From: Opitutaceae bacterium
GTDB lineage: Bacteria > Verrucomicrobiota > Verrucomicrobiia > Opitutales > Opitutaceae
Direction of reading: 5' to 3'
NCBI GenBank assembly: GCA_028688225.1
Contig: JAQTYQ010000016.1
Span: forward strand, 25,101-89,100
Length of the DNA stretch: 64,000 bases
The notes below the pieces were generated by a model. That model was given only the letters and a program-made list of their open reading frames with translations. It was not told the origin of the DNA and made no database searches. A program made the position numbers and the translations under genes. Shown one piece after another: positions 37,306 through 45,486 of the stretch (position 1 is the stretch's first letter; each line of letters starts with the position of its first letter).

Positions 37306-38403
37306 ATGCAACCATCCCGCTCACTCCTTCCTGCGCTGACCCTGCTGGCGGCATTGCTCCCACTGCAAGCACAGGCTTCGTTGCCCGAAACCTGGGCGGC
37401 TCCGGACGATTCGCAAAAGACTTTCCGCGGCTGGCTGTGCGCCGTGCACGGCCCGCTCGTATTGTGGGAACTGAGGGACCATGGTTCCCGATTCGGAATG
37501 CTCGACAAACTTGCCCCTGCTGACGCGGTGCGGGTGGATGATTTTCTCACAAAACAACCGCGGGACAAGCCGTCCTCTTGGGCTGAGGCGCAGTCGCAAC
37601 TCACGAAAGAATTGCGCCCTCTACTGGTAATACTGCGTGATGGTAAACTTGTGCCGTTCGAACCGGGCGACCGGCCCGAGCCGCGGTTTTACGGCATCTA
37701 CTACTCGGCCGGCTGGTGCGGACCTTGCCATGCCTTCACCCCCAAACTGGTCCAGGAATATCTCGCGCTCAAGGCGGCCGGTGAAAACAGCCTGGAAATC
37801 ATATTTGTCAGCAGCGACGAATCGGCCGGCGACATGCGAGATTACATGCGCGAGATGGCCATGCCCTGGCCTGCGTTGCGCTGGCGTCGAGAAGAGATGG
37901 TAGACGCAATCGCGCGCCAAGAAGGTCCAGGCATTCCATGCCTGGTGGTGCTTGATCGCGACGGCAACCTGCTTTTCCACTCCTACCGGGGCAAGGAATA
38001 CCTCGGCGCAGACGAGCCGTTGCAGCAGATCAAGAGCCTGCTCTCCTTCTGCAAACCTGGCAGCCGAGAAATGGCCGGCGTCTGGTATCGGTTTCAACGC
38101 CTCGTATACCTCGAGCGCAACAAATCGGCAACTCTCCCGCCCAAGCCTTATGCGGTTCATCTTAATCCGGCCCGCTTTCGCGAAGCCGGAGTCACGCATT
38201 TCGAGCTGCGGCTCTCGATCGCTGATGACGGCACGGTGATCAGCGCCGAAGCTTCGGCCTCCCTGCCCCCCGCCCTCGCGTGGCAGGCTGCGCAGGAGGC
38301 ACGGCGATGGTTGTTTCTGCCTCAGATCAAGAACGGTCGATACTGTACGGCCGACACCGTGATGCCCATCGACATCCCTGCGGCTAGTTCCTCGAAGGAA
38401 TGA
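37306..38403 (+). CDS. Secreted thioredoxin-like protein with a TonB-like C-terminal domain
   Basis: 365 residues with a signal peptide (LLPALTLLAALLPLQAQA). The central domain is tryparedoxin/nucleoredoxin-like: FYGIYYSAGWCGPCHAFTPK carries the CGPC active site, followed by EIIFVSSDES and GIPCLVVLDRDG. The last 70 residues (FELRLSIADDGTVISAEASA ... ARRWLFLPQIKNGR) resemble a TonB C-terminal or energy-transducer-like fold. A role in envelope disulfide or methionine-sulfoxide redox chemistry is inferred. I chose the ATG at 37306 because it starts the signal peptide. Confidence 0.8.
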   Translation: MQPSRSLLPALTLLAALLPLQAQASLPETWAAPDDSQKTFRGWLCAVHGPLVLWELRDHGSRFGMLDKLAPADAVRVDDFLTKQPRDKPSSWAEAQSQLTKELRPLLVILRDGKLVPFEPGDRPEPRFYGIYYSAGWCGPCHAFTPKLVQEYLALKAAGENSLEIIFVSSDESAGDMRDYMREMAMPWPALRWRREEMVDAIARQEGPGIPCLVVLDRDGNLLFHSYRGKEYLGADEPLQQIKSLLSFCKPGSREMAGVWYRFQRLVYLERNKSATLPPKPYAVHLNPARFREAGVTHFELRLSIADDGTVISAEASASLPPALAWQAAQEARRWLFLPQIKNGRYCTADTVMPIDIPAASSSKE

Positions 38404-38424
38404 TTTTCTCGGCCAGCGCCGGCT

Positions 38425-38973
38425 TTATCCCCAAGGCGGCGTCTTCCGCACCAGACGGAGCAGGGATTCCTCGGAGTTGAGGACGGCGACACGGGCGAGC
38501 TCCACCCAGGCGAGGTCGTGGGATTCGTCGCTGGTGACGAGCGGCTCGGCCGGGTCGGCTTCGATCAGGAAACGCAGGTCGTGATGCCAGTGTCCGGGCG
38601 TGTCGCCGCGCGGCGGAATCCAGTGGCGGTCGACGTCGAAAACCTCCGTTGACACCGCCCGCAGGCGCGTGAGACCCGTCTCCTCGCGCGCCTCGCGCAA
38701 CGCCACCGCCCGCAGGTCGGGATCGCCGTCGGCGTGCCCGCCGGGCTGGAGCCACTTGTCGAGCTTGCGGTGATGCGTCAATAGCGTGCGGCGCCGGGGC
38801 GAGTCGACGATCCACGCCGAGCCGGTGAGGTGGCCCGGCACGCAGGTGCGCAACAGGCAGTCGGGATGTGTCTCCACAAAGCGGATGACCTCCGTGGTCA
38901 TGGCCGCCTCATGCGGATCGGCGGCGCGCGGCCGGTGGGTCCGCAGCAGGCGGAGGACGGCCGTGCGGTACAT
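38425..38973 (-). CDS. Nudix hydrolase
   Basis: 182 residues. The Nudix helix is GGHADGDPDLRAVALREAREETGL in parts: GGHADGDPD then REAREETGL. The catalytic REAREE core is intact; the outer Glu of the textbook box is not conserved, as in several close relatives. The substrate is unknown. A 19-bp palindrome of the TGT-N4-TAATA type lies about 90 bases upstream of the start. Confidence 0.85.
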   Translation of the reverse strand: MYRTAVLRLLRTHRPRAADPHEAAMTTEVIRFVETHPDCLLRTCVPGHLTGSAWIVDSPRRRTLLTHHRKLDKWLQPGGHADGDPDLRAVALREAREETGLTRLRAVSTEVFDVDRHWIPPRGDTPGHWHHDLRFLIEADPAEPLVTSDESHDLAWVELARVAVLNSEESLLRLVRKTPPWG

Positions 38974-39061
38974 AAACTCAGGCTGCGGTCCTACCGGCCG
39001 GTTTCACTCTGTCGTTGGACTTCATGGCGGTTGGAAATTCCCTGTTCCGATCCAATCCGTG

Positions 39062-39082
39062 ATGTCAACTAATAGTTGACGT
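39062..39082. repeat. Second copy of the TGT-N4-TAATA-N4-ACA-type palindrome
   Basis: ATGTCAACTAATAGTTGAC is identical over 19 bases to 7568-7586; the last arm bases differ. It lies between the LOG gene and the Nudix gene, upstream of the latter. Confidence 0.75.
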
Positions 39083-39177
39083 GTTTCTCCTCGAAATCCG
39101 AGGAGTCTGGGCGGCAACGGGAAGATGCTTGGATTCCATGAAAGAACAGATCCCTCGGGTGGCGTTGAGCCGAGAGC

Positions 39178-39768
39178 TTAGCGCGCGGTCTTGCGCTCGC
39201 GCCAGAGTTCGTCGGCGGTGAAGGGCTTGGGGTCCTGCAGATGCTGCCAGACCTCGTCGATGGTGTTCGCCACGGTGAAGAGGTCGTGCAGGCCGGGCGA
39301 CTTGAAGCGTTCGCGGGTCATGCGCTCGAAGAAGCGCAGCAGGTCGTCGTAGAAGCCGTCCTGGTTCACGAGAATCATCGGCTTGTGCACGAGGTTGAGG
39401 TAGCGGAGCGTCATGACCTCGGTGAACTCCTCCAGCGTGCCGATGCCGCCGGGCAGCGTGACGAACCCCTCGGCGCGCTGCTCCATGAGCTGCTTGCGCT
39501 CGCGCATGGTGGCGACGGTGATGAGTTCGTCGGCGCCGGTCAGGGCCAGCTCGCGTGTCTTCATGAACTCGGGGATGATGCCGACCACGTGGCCGCCGGC
39601 CTCCTTGACCGCGCGGCCCAGCACGCCCATGACGCCGCGGTTGCCGCCGCCGTAGACGAGGCCCCAGCCGTGCGCGACGAGTTGCCGGCCGAAGCGCTCC
39701 GCCTCCTGGTAATACTTGGCGTCGAGCTTGTCGCTGGACGAGCAATAGACGCAGATGAGCCTGGGCAT
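39178..39768 (-). CDS. LOG-family nucleotide 5'-monophosphate phosphoribohydrolase
   Basis: 196 residues of the LOG (Lonely Guy) family: GLVYGGGNRGVMGVLG near residue 43 and the PGGIGTLEEF motif near residue 108. Family members release bases from nucleoside monophosphates, for example cytokinins. The start MPRLICVYCSSSD is the family N-terminus; the in-frame ATG seven codons upstream is unlikely. Confidence 0.92.
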   Translation of the reverse strand: MPRLICVYCSSSDKLDAKYYQEAERFGRQLVAHGWGLVYGGGNRGVMGVLGRAVKEAGGHVVGIIPEFMKTRELALTGADELITVATMRERKQLMEQRAEGFVTLPGGIGTLEEFTEVMTLRYLNLVHKPMILVNQDGFYDDLLRFFERMTRERFKSPGLHDLFTVANTIDEVWQHLQDPKPFTADELWRERKTAR

Positions 39769-39776
39769 GACTGGCA

Positions 39777-39865
39777 CCACGGATGACACAGATGGGCACG
39801 GATTAAAGCCGAAATCGTCGCTTCACTCGTGCCCGATCCGTGTGTATCCGTGCCATCCGTGGTTT
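39777..39865. repeat. Inverted CCACGGATGACACAGATG-type word repeat
   Basis: ACCACGGATGACACAGATGG at the left is inverted at the right as CCGTGCCATCCGTGGTT. The same family occurs at 40772-40844 and as a half-copy near 28380-28440. The right arm supplies the likely start codon of gluQ. Confidence 0.7.
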
Positions 39866-40773
39866 CCTCCTCCAGTTATCGCGGGCGGCTCGCGCCCTCG
39901 CCCACCGGCCGGCTGCACCTCGGCCATGCGCGGACGTTCTGGACAGCGCAACAACGTTGCCGCGCGGCGGGGGGCGTGCTCGTGCTGCGCAACGAGGACC
40001 TCGACGCGGCGCGGGCGCGGGACGATTTCGCGGCAGCGATGCTGGAAGATCTGCGCTGGTTTGGTTTTGCATGGCAGGAGGGGCCTGACGTCGGCGGGCC
40101 ACACGGGCCGTACCGCCAGAGCCAGCGGCGCAACCATCATCTCGCCGCCTTCGAGCGGCTGCGCACGGCCGGCGCGATCTATCCGTGCACCTGCTCCCGG
40201 CGCGACGTGCAGGAGGCGGCCGGCGCGCCGCACGAGGCGCCGCCCGGCAAGGCCTGGACGCCCGACGAACCGATTTATCCGGGGACCTGCCGGCCCTCCT
40301 TCGCCAAGCCTTCGGAGGGCAGGCCGGTTACTTTCCACACCTCACTTTCCCCTTCCACTCATCCCACGCCCGCTCCTGGAGCGGGCGTCAACTGGCGTTT
40401 CCGCGTGCCCGACGGCGAAACGTTGACCTTCACGGATGGCTATTACGGCGCGCAATCCGCCACCGCCGGCGTACACTTCGGCGATTTCATCGTCTGGCGC
40501 AAGGACGACACGCCCGCCTACCAGCTCGCCTGCGTGGCGGACGACGACGCGATGCGCATCACCGAGGTCGTGCGCGGAGCCGACCTGCTGCTCTCGACCT
40601 TCCGCCAGCTCCTCCTCTATCGCGCCCTCGGGCTGACCTCGCCGGCGTTCTATCACTGCCCGCTCCTCGCAGACGCCCAAGGCGTGCGGCTGGCCAAACG
40701 TCACGACGCCCTCAGCCTGCAGACGCTCCGCGCCCAAGGCCGCACTCCCGAGGAACTGCGTCAGGATTTTTGA
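39859..40773 (+). CDS. gluQ: Glutamyl-Q tRNA(Asp) synthetase
   Basis: Glutamylates queuosine in tRNA-Asp. It is a truncated GluRS-like protein of about 304 residues without an anticodon-binding domain. Motifs: HIGH region LAPSPTGRLHLGHARTF, zinc-binding Cys in YPCTCSRRD and YPGTC, and a KMSKS-like RLAKRHDALSL. The GTG at 39859 lies inside a word repeat; no SD is visible and GTG 39829 is an alternative. Residues around 147-174 are encoded by repeat words (CTTCGCCAAGCC; TTCCACACCTCACTTTCC), an in-frame insertion compared with the family. Confidence 0.88.
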   Translation: MVSSSSYRGRLAPSPTGRLHLGHARTFWTAQQRCRAAGGVLVLRNEDLDAARARDDFAAAMLEDLRWFGFAWQEGPDVGGPHGPYRQSQRRNHHLAAFERLRTAGAIYPCTCSRRDVQEAAGAPHEAPPGKAWTPDEPIYPGTCRPSFAKPSEGRPVTFHTSLSPSTHPTPAPGAGVNWRFRVPDGETLTFTDGYYGAQSATAGVHFGDFIVWRKDDTPAYQLACVADDDAMRITEVVRGADLLLSTFRQLLLYRALGLTSPAFYHCPLLADAQGVRLAKRHDALSLQTLRAQGRTPEELRQDF

Positions 40774-40844
40774 CCACGGATTGCCCGGATGAGCACCGAT
40801 TCAGGCTCGTCTTATCCGCGTTCATCCGTGTCATCCGTGGTTCA
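40772..40844. repeat. Inverted CCACGGAT-type word repeat
   Basis: ACCACGGATTGCCCGGATGA at the left is inverted as CATCCGTGTCATCCGTGGTT at the right; it fills the gap between gluQ and mogA. Confidence 0.65.
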
Positions 40845-40851
40845 ACAAGTC

Positions 40852-41376
40852 ATGATCAAGATCGGTGTCATTAATGTGTCCGACCGCGCCGCCGCCGGCG
40901 TCTATGCGGATACGCCGGGCCAGGCGGTCGTCGCATTGCTGCGCGAGTGGCTCGCGACGCCGTTTGCGGTCGACTACAAGGTCGTGCCCGACAAGCAGCC
41001 GGTCATCGAGGCCGAGCTGCGCCGCATGGCCGGGGAAGCCGGCTGCGGGCTCGTGGTGACAACCGGCGGCACCGGCCCGGCGCTGCGCGACGTCACGCCC
41101 GAGGCCACCGCGGCAGTCTGCTCGAAACTGCTGCCGGGTTTCGGGGAACTGATGCGCGCAACGTCGTTGCAGTACGTGCCGACGGCCATCCTTTCGCGCC
41201 AGACCGCCGGCATCCGGGGCCGGACCCTCATCGTCAACCTGCCCGGCCGCCCCAAGGCCATCCGCGAGAACCTCGAAGCCGTGTTCCCCGCGATCCCCTA
41301 CTGCCTCGACCTCATCGGCGGCCCGCGGATCGAGACCAACGAGGCGGCGATGAAGGCGTTCCGGCCGAAGGCGTAG
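40852..41376 (+). CDS. Molybdopterin adenylyltransferase (MogA/MoaB-like)
   Basis: 174 residues: IGVINVSDRAAAGVYAD, the substrate-binding TTGGTGPALRDVTPEA, and VNLPGRPKAIRENLEA are the hallmarks of the MogA/MoaB fold that adenylylates molybdopterin before metal insertion. A molybdenum-linked MOSC protein is 13 kb away, but no other moa/moe genes are here. Confidence 0.9.
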   Translation: MIKIGVINVSDRAAAGVYADTPGQAVVALLREWLATPFAVDYKVVPDKQPVIEAELRRMAGEAGCGLVVTTGGTGPALRDVTPEATAAVCSKLLPGFGELMRATSLQYVPTAILSRQTAGIRGRTLIVNLPGRPKAIRENLEAVFPAIPYCLDLIGGPRIETNEAAMKAFRPKA

Positions 41377-41477
41377 GGCATCACAGAGGAGGACGCCGAG
41401 GTAGCGAAGCACAATGTCGCTAAACTCGTGAGAGTTTGGACCGCGCCCCAAAGTTTCACAACTTTGGCTCCATTCGG

Positions 41478-41603
41478 GTAGTGGGTCAGTTTATGTAGGT
41501 CGGGCTTTATGCCCGACGCCAATGTGCATCGACCTCACTCTGTCGGGGATAAACCCCGACCTACAATGACGGTCCAGGCCTAGCAAACTGACCCACTGCC
41601 TAC
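41478..41603. repeat. Nested inverted repeats enclosing a REP/BIME pair
   Basis: Outer arms GTAGTGGGTCAGTTT (41478-41492) and AAACTGACCCACTGCCTAC (41585-41603) enclose an inverted REP pair at 41495-41564 (GTAGGTCGGGCTTTATGCCC ... GGGGATAAACCCCGACCTAC). No gene is seen between 41377 and 41655. Confidence 0.75.
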
Positions 41604-41655
41604 ATCCGATGGATACTCGCCCTACCGTCTTGGCGTGCTCTCGTGAGAGCAATAG

Positions 41656-42012
41656 TCAGTTCCGCCACATTGGCGGCACGATGGCCACGATGCCGTGCAG
41701 GCTCACCCGGTAGTAGAGCCAGAACACCGCGGCGCCCAGCACGAGAAAGAACGCCACCTCGCCGAGCTGGCCCGCATTCCGCCGGCTCGACTGGTGCAGC
41801 CAGCGCACGGCCGCCGCCAGGGCCGGGGTGACAACAAACGCCGTCACCGAGCTGCCACCCAGCACCAGCAGCATGACCGCGCTCGTGCGCAGGAACGGAT
41901 CCGCGATGACCCCGGCCTTGTAACTGACAACGCTGTTGACGAGATTCAGCAGCAGCAGGCAGCACGGCAGGAGGTAATAGTGATGGACGACCTTGGTCTT
42001 GCTGATGGTCAT
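41656..42012 (-). CDS. Small integral membrane protein of unknown function
   Basis: 118 residues from ATG 42012 (MTISKTKVVHHYYLLPCC) with three to four hydrophobic helices (YLLPCCLLLLNLVNSVV; AVMLLVLGGSSVTAFVVTPAL; EVAFFLVLGAAVFWLYY). No family is recognised. No good SD is visible, so the start is uncertain. It stands alone between repeat regions. Confidence 0.5.
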   Translation of the reverse strand: MTISKTKVVHHYYLLPCCLLLLNLVNSVVSYKAGVIADPFLRTSAVMLLVLGGSSVTAFVVTPALAAAVRWLHQSSRRNAGQLGEVAFFLVLGAAVFWLYYRVSLHGIVAIVPPMWRN

Positions 42013-42115
42013 GGAGGAAATTTGTCCCGAGTGAATGGAACCGACGCCGCGCGGCAAGCGTGCAGGGGTTTGCCATTTCACACCGCCAGTGCCGGTCGCA
42101 GACAATCTGTGAGCT

Positions 42116-42176
42116 GGAGCGGCGACGCCTCCGTCGCCGTTTTTCAAAAGGAGACGCGACGAGGCGTCGCGTCTCC
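42116..42176. repeat. Two GGAG-headed palindromes (REP-like)
   Basis: GGAGCGGCGACGCCTCCGTC and GGAGACGCGACGAGGCGTCG are each GGAG followed by a near-perfect palindrome. They lie in the 300-base gap before the tautomerase gene, in which nothing else was recognised. Confidence 0.6.
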
Positions 42177-42313
42177 ATAAACAATCCGGGCCACGAATGG
42201 CCGACTCTCCGCCATCCGGCGCTTTGCATTCGACAGTCCGCGTTGCAACGGACAAACTTCCGCCTGTCAGGGCCAGAGTTGGGATCGGTTCAACCTTCAA
42301 CCGGAGGTGCGTC

Positions 42314-42658
42314 ATGCCTTACCTGAAAATCCAGACCAATCTCCCCCACCTCAAGCAGAGCGGACGCGCCCTGCTCAAGGAAGCCTCGGCGCTGGTCGCC
42401 CGCGAGCTCGGCAAGCCCGAGGAGTACGTGATGATCGCCCTCGAGGACAACACGCCGATGGTTTTCGCCGGCGGCGACGATCCCGCGGCGTTCCTCGAAT
42501 TGCGGGCCATCGGTCTTCCGGAAAAGGGAACCGGGCCGCTCTGCCGGGCCCTCTGCGACCTGGTTGGCAAGCATCTCGGCGTGCCGTTCGACCGCATCTT
42601 CGTGAACTTCGCCGATGTGCCGCCCAGCCACTGGGGCTGGAAGGGCGAGACGTTCTGA
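42314..42658 (+). CDS. MIF/D-dopachrome tautomerase-family protein
   Basis: 114 residues beginning MPYLKIQTNLP, with the catalytic Pro immediately after Met. YVMIALEDNTPMVFAGGDDPAAF and the C-terminal VNFADVPPSHWGWKGETF match the MIF (phenylpyruvate tautomerase) family. GGAGG lies seven bases before the ATG. Bacterial members have tautomerase activity of unclear physiological role. Confidence 0.92.
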   Translation: MPYLKIQTNLPHLKQSGRALLKEASALVARELGKPEEYVMIALEDNTPMVFAGGDDPAAFLELRAIGLPEKGTGPLCRALCDLVGKHLGVPFDRIFVNFADVPPSHWGWKGETF

Positions 42659-42757
42659 AGAAGTGAGGGTGAGAGTGAAGGTGAAAGTGTGCAGGAGCCG
42701 TTGGCCCCACCGGGGATCTTGACCACTTTCATTTTTCACTTTCACTCGCCACTGCCG

Positions 42758-43003
42758 ATGGCCACCTACGTTTACGAAACCATTCCGCGGCATCCCGACG
42801 AGTTGCCGCTGCGCTTCGAGGTCATTCAAAGCATGAAGGATGCGCCGCTCACCCGGCATCCCGACACGGGCGAGCCCGTGCGGCGCATCATTTCGGGTGG
42901 CTACGGCCTGATGGGTGTGAGTGGAAAAAACACGCCGGTCCCCGCGGTCGCCCGCAGCGGAGGTTGCGGCTGTGGCGGCATGTGTAGTTGCGGCCGCGGG
43001 TGA
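42758..43003 (+). CDS. FmdB-like small zinc-ribbon-type protein
   Basis: 81 residues, MATYVYETIPRHPDEL. The layout matches FmdB-type regulators (DAPLTRHPDTGEPVRRIISGG), but the N-terminal CxxC pair normally found is absent, while the C-terminus has a Cys cluster (GGCGCGGMCSCGRG). It follows the tautomerase by 100 bases, separated by a GTGAGAGTGAAGGTGAAAG-type word repeat. Confidence 0.6.
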   Translation: MATYVYETIPRHPDELPLRFEVIQSMKDAPLTRHPDTGEPVRRIISGGYGLMGVSGKNTPVPAVARSGGCGCGGMCSCGRG

Positions 43004-43111
43004 AGTTGTTGAGCGAGGTTCAGGGTTTTGAGTTGGGGTTCCGGGTTGAGCGGGCGAGCCCACTCCATCCCTTACTCCCTCATTCCCTTACTCCCTGACC
43101 TCCTTACTCCC

Positions 43112-43486
43112 TTAAAGCTCCGTGTATTTGTCCGACCGGCCGCGGGCCTTCTCGACCGGGTATTTTTTCGCGTTGGCGGCCAGCTTGGCGTCGATGGCCG
43201 CGGCCAGGTCGATGCCGGTCACGTTGGCAAATTCCAGCGCATAAATCACCACGTCGGCGATCTCCTCCTCGATCTCGCGGCGCCGCGCCGGCTCCTGCGC
43301 CCTGGCCGCCGAGGCGGCGCTCTCGGCCCAGAGGAAATGCTCCATCAGCTCGGCGGCCTCGGCGGCCAGGGCCATGCTGAGGTTTTTCGGCGAGTGAAAC
43401 TGCTCCCAGTCGCGCTCGCGGGCAAAGGTGAGCACACGGTGCTTGAGGTTGGCGAGGGTCGTGGTGGCGTCGGTGGATGGCGGCAT
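43112..43486 (-). CDS. MazG-like nucleotide pyrophosphohydrolase
   Basis: 124 residues of the all-alpha NTP pyrophosphatase superfamily: WEQFHSPKNLSMALAAEAAELMEHFLW and EEEIADVVIYALEFANVTGID carry the E-x2-E and E-x2-D metal ligands. Relatives (RS21-C6/iMazG type) hydrolyse dCTP and related nucleotides to clean the pool. The start is ATG 43486. Confidence 0.88.
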   Translation of the reverse strand: MPPSTDATTTLANLKHRVLTFARERDWEQFHSPKNLSMALAAEAAELMEHFLWAESAASAARAQEPARRREIEEEIADVVIYALEFANVTGIDLAAAIDAKLAANAKKYPVEKARGRSDKYTEL

Positions 43487-43862
43487 GGCGGGAAGGGACA
43501 ACCAACGGCTAACCGCCGCCGGCGCAACCGCCAGCCCTGTTTCGCGACCGCGACAGCCCCGGTGCAGTCGTCGTGCAAAAACTGCGGCACCCGTGAAATA
43601 GTACTTGGCCCGCGACCTGCTTTGTGCATGTTGACCTCGCTTCATCCCAATGACCCGGACGCTACAGTCCATTTGCCGCACGGCCCGCGCTTCGTCCACG
43701 AAGGCGGTCCCGCAGTCTTGCTGCGGCCAGATGCGTCCGGTCGTCGCTCGCTGGAGCAAATTCACCGCCGCCGGCTGCCTGGCCTGACGATACCGTTTCC
43801 CGGTAGTTCGTTTTTCCCAGGAGACCCGACGGTGAAAAAACCGACGAAAGGAGCACATCCAC

Positions 43863-44246
43863 ATGCATACGATCATCCGTTCCATCAAAACCAAGCAGCC
43901 CGCCCCGGCTTTCGCGTCCGCAACCGCGTTCCGCCGGCCGCACTACGACTGCCAGGAGCAGACGGATGCGCTCAAACTCGTCGTCTACGTCCCGGGGGTC
44001 GAACCCGCCGGCATCGAATTGGAGGTGCGCGGACCCGACTTGGTCGTCACGGCGCCCAAGAGTCATCGGGTGCGGGCCAACTGGCGCGCGGCGCACCTGG
44101 AGAGCGCCCAGCGCGACTACCAACTCCGATTGCGCCTCGGCTTCAGTCTCGCCTACGACGCGCTCCAAGCCGCGCTGCACGACGGCGTGCTGACCATCAC
44201 CATTCCCAAAAAATCAGTGGTGGTCGCCACCTGCGCGGTGGCCTGA
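43863..44246 (+). CDS. Hsp20/alpha-crystallin small heat-shock protein, copy 1
   Basis: 127 residues: an alpha-crystallin domain from PHYDCQEQTDALKLVVYVPGV to the final strand DGVLTITIPKK, with a very short N-terminal arm. An AAGGAG site lies 10 bases before the ATG. It is about 88% identical to the copy at 44832-45209, and the upstream leader (CCGACGAAAGGAGCACATCC) is also conserved. Each copy is followed by a conserved GC-rich hairpin and a 71-residue ORF. Hsp20 proteins hold unfolding proteins. Confidence 0.93.
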   Translation: MHTIIRSIKTKQPAPAFASATAFRRPHYDCQEQTDALKLVVYVPGVEPAGIELEVRGPDLVVTAPKSHRVRANWRAAHLESAQRDYQLRLRLGFSLAYDALQAALHDGVLTITIPKKSVVVATCAVA

Positions 44247-44498
44247 CGCCGGGAAAGCACCTGCTAGCGCCAGCGTTGCCCACCTGGCTCATCGTCCGGA
44301 GAAGGAACCGGCCCGCCTGGCCCCCCGCCGGGCCGGCCGTTCCGTCCCGAACGTCTTCAGCCTCTCCGCACGCGCCGCCGTCCGAACATGAAGAACCCGA
44401 TCCTTCCTCGTATTCTTATACAACGATGCGCCTGATCCGCGTGTTTTCCCCTCAACACCAGCTCCGACAGACCGATAAGCTATCTGACCCTTTTCTCC

Positions 44499-44714
44499 AT
44501 GCATTTTCTTCCCCGAGCCCTTGCCTGCCGTCGGCGGCCCGGCGCCGGTGGCCCGAGCTCTCACGTCGTACCCGTCCGGGACGTGCAGTGGAGCCGGCCG
44601 GTGTTCCGCCCGCCTGAACTGCCGGCCTATCCCCAACTGTTCTGCCCGGTGCCGTTCACGGCGATGCGCCCGCTCCAACCCACGCGTCAGGGCAGGCCTG
44701 AAACAAATTTCTAA
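44499..44714 (+). CDS. Conserved 71-residue small ORF, copy 1
   Basis: No family recognised. MHFLPRALACRRRPG ... HVVPVRDVQW ... RPPELP ... VPFTAMRPL. It is paired with the ORF at 45487-45702, same length, 50 of 71 residues identical without gaps. Several nucleotide differences are synonymous (GTA/GTG, CCC/CCT, CGC/CGT), whereas flanking DNA differs by indels, which argues for translation. No strong SD is visible. It is rich in Pro and Arg. It lies 250 bases downstream of Hsp20 copy 1. Confidence 0.55.
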   Translation: MHFLPRALACRRRPGAGGPSSHVVPVRDVQWSRPVFRPPELPAYPQLFCPVPFTAMRPLQPTRQGRPETNF

Positions 44715-44831
44715 CCCCGATCACAAGCCGGCCACCGCGTACCGTCGCGCTGACATCCAAACCGAATTCCCCGGCAGTTCATTTTCCAGGAGATCCGGCG
44801 GTAGAAAAACCGACGAAAGGAGCACATCCGC

Positions 44832-45209
44832 ATGCATACGATCATCCGTTCCATCAAGACCAAGCAGTCCGCCCCGGCTTTCGCGTCCGCGTTCCGCAAG
44901 CCGCACTACGACTGCCAGGAGCAGACGGATGCACTCAAACTCGTCGTCTACGTTCCGGGGGTCGATCCCGCCGGCATCGATCTGGAGGTGCGCGGGCCCG
45001 ACTTGGTCGTCACGGCGCCCAAGAGCCATCAGGTGCGGATCAACTGGCGCGCGGCGCACTTGGAAGGCGCACAGCGTGACTACCAGCTCCGGCTACGCCT
45101 CGGCTTCAGCCTCGCCTACGACGCGCTGCAGGCCGTGCTGCACGGCGGCGTGCTGACCATCACCATCCCCAAAAAGTCGGTGGTGGCCGCCACCTGTGCG
45201 GTAGCCTGA
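44832..45209 (+). CDS. Hsp20/alpha-crystallin small heat-shock protein, copy 2
   Basis: 125 residues, tandem duplicate of 43863-44246 with the same start MHTIIRSIKTKQ and end KKSV-ATCAVA; two residues shorter in the N-terminal arm. The leader and ribosome-binding site are conserved with copy 1. The duplication therefore covers leader, gene, downstream hairpin (about 45293-45319) and the 71-residue ORF. Confidence 0.93.
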   Translation: MHTIIRSIKTKQSAPAFASAFRKPHYDCQEQTDALKLVVYVPGVDPAGIDLEVRGPDLVVTAPKSHQVRINWRAAHLEGAQRDYQLRLRLGFSLAYDALQAVLHGGVLTITIPKKSVVAATCAVA

Positions 45210-45486
45210 CGCCGGGAACGGCCCTGGCTAGCCGGGGAAAACACCCTGTATCCAGCGTTTCCCGTTTGGTTTATCGTTGGGGGTAGGAACGCGGCCGGCC
45301 TGGCCCCGCCGGGCCGGCCGTTCCACCCCTTCCCCGGACATTTTCCGTCTCCTGCACCCGCTTTTTGCAAAAAGAATGAGGAACCAGACCCTGCTTCCGT
45401 GTTCTTATTCAACGATGCGCCTGACCAGCGTTTCTCCGCCCATCACCTGCTCCTGCGAACCGATAAGCTACCTGATCTTTTTTCCC

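Noticed and set aside
43487..43862. RNA thermometer (ROSE or fourU) in the Hsp20 leaders
   Set aside because: Only a weak conserved 4-bp stem (CGGT/ACCG) precedes the SD; no stretch pairs convincingly with AAGGAG.
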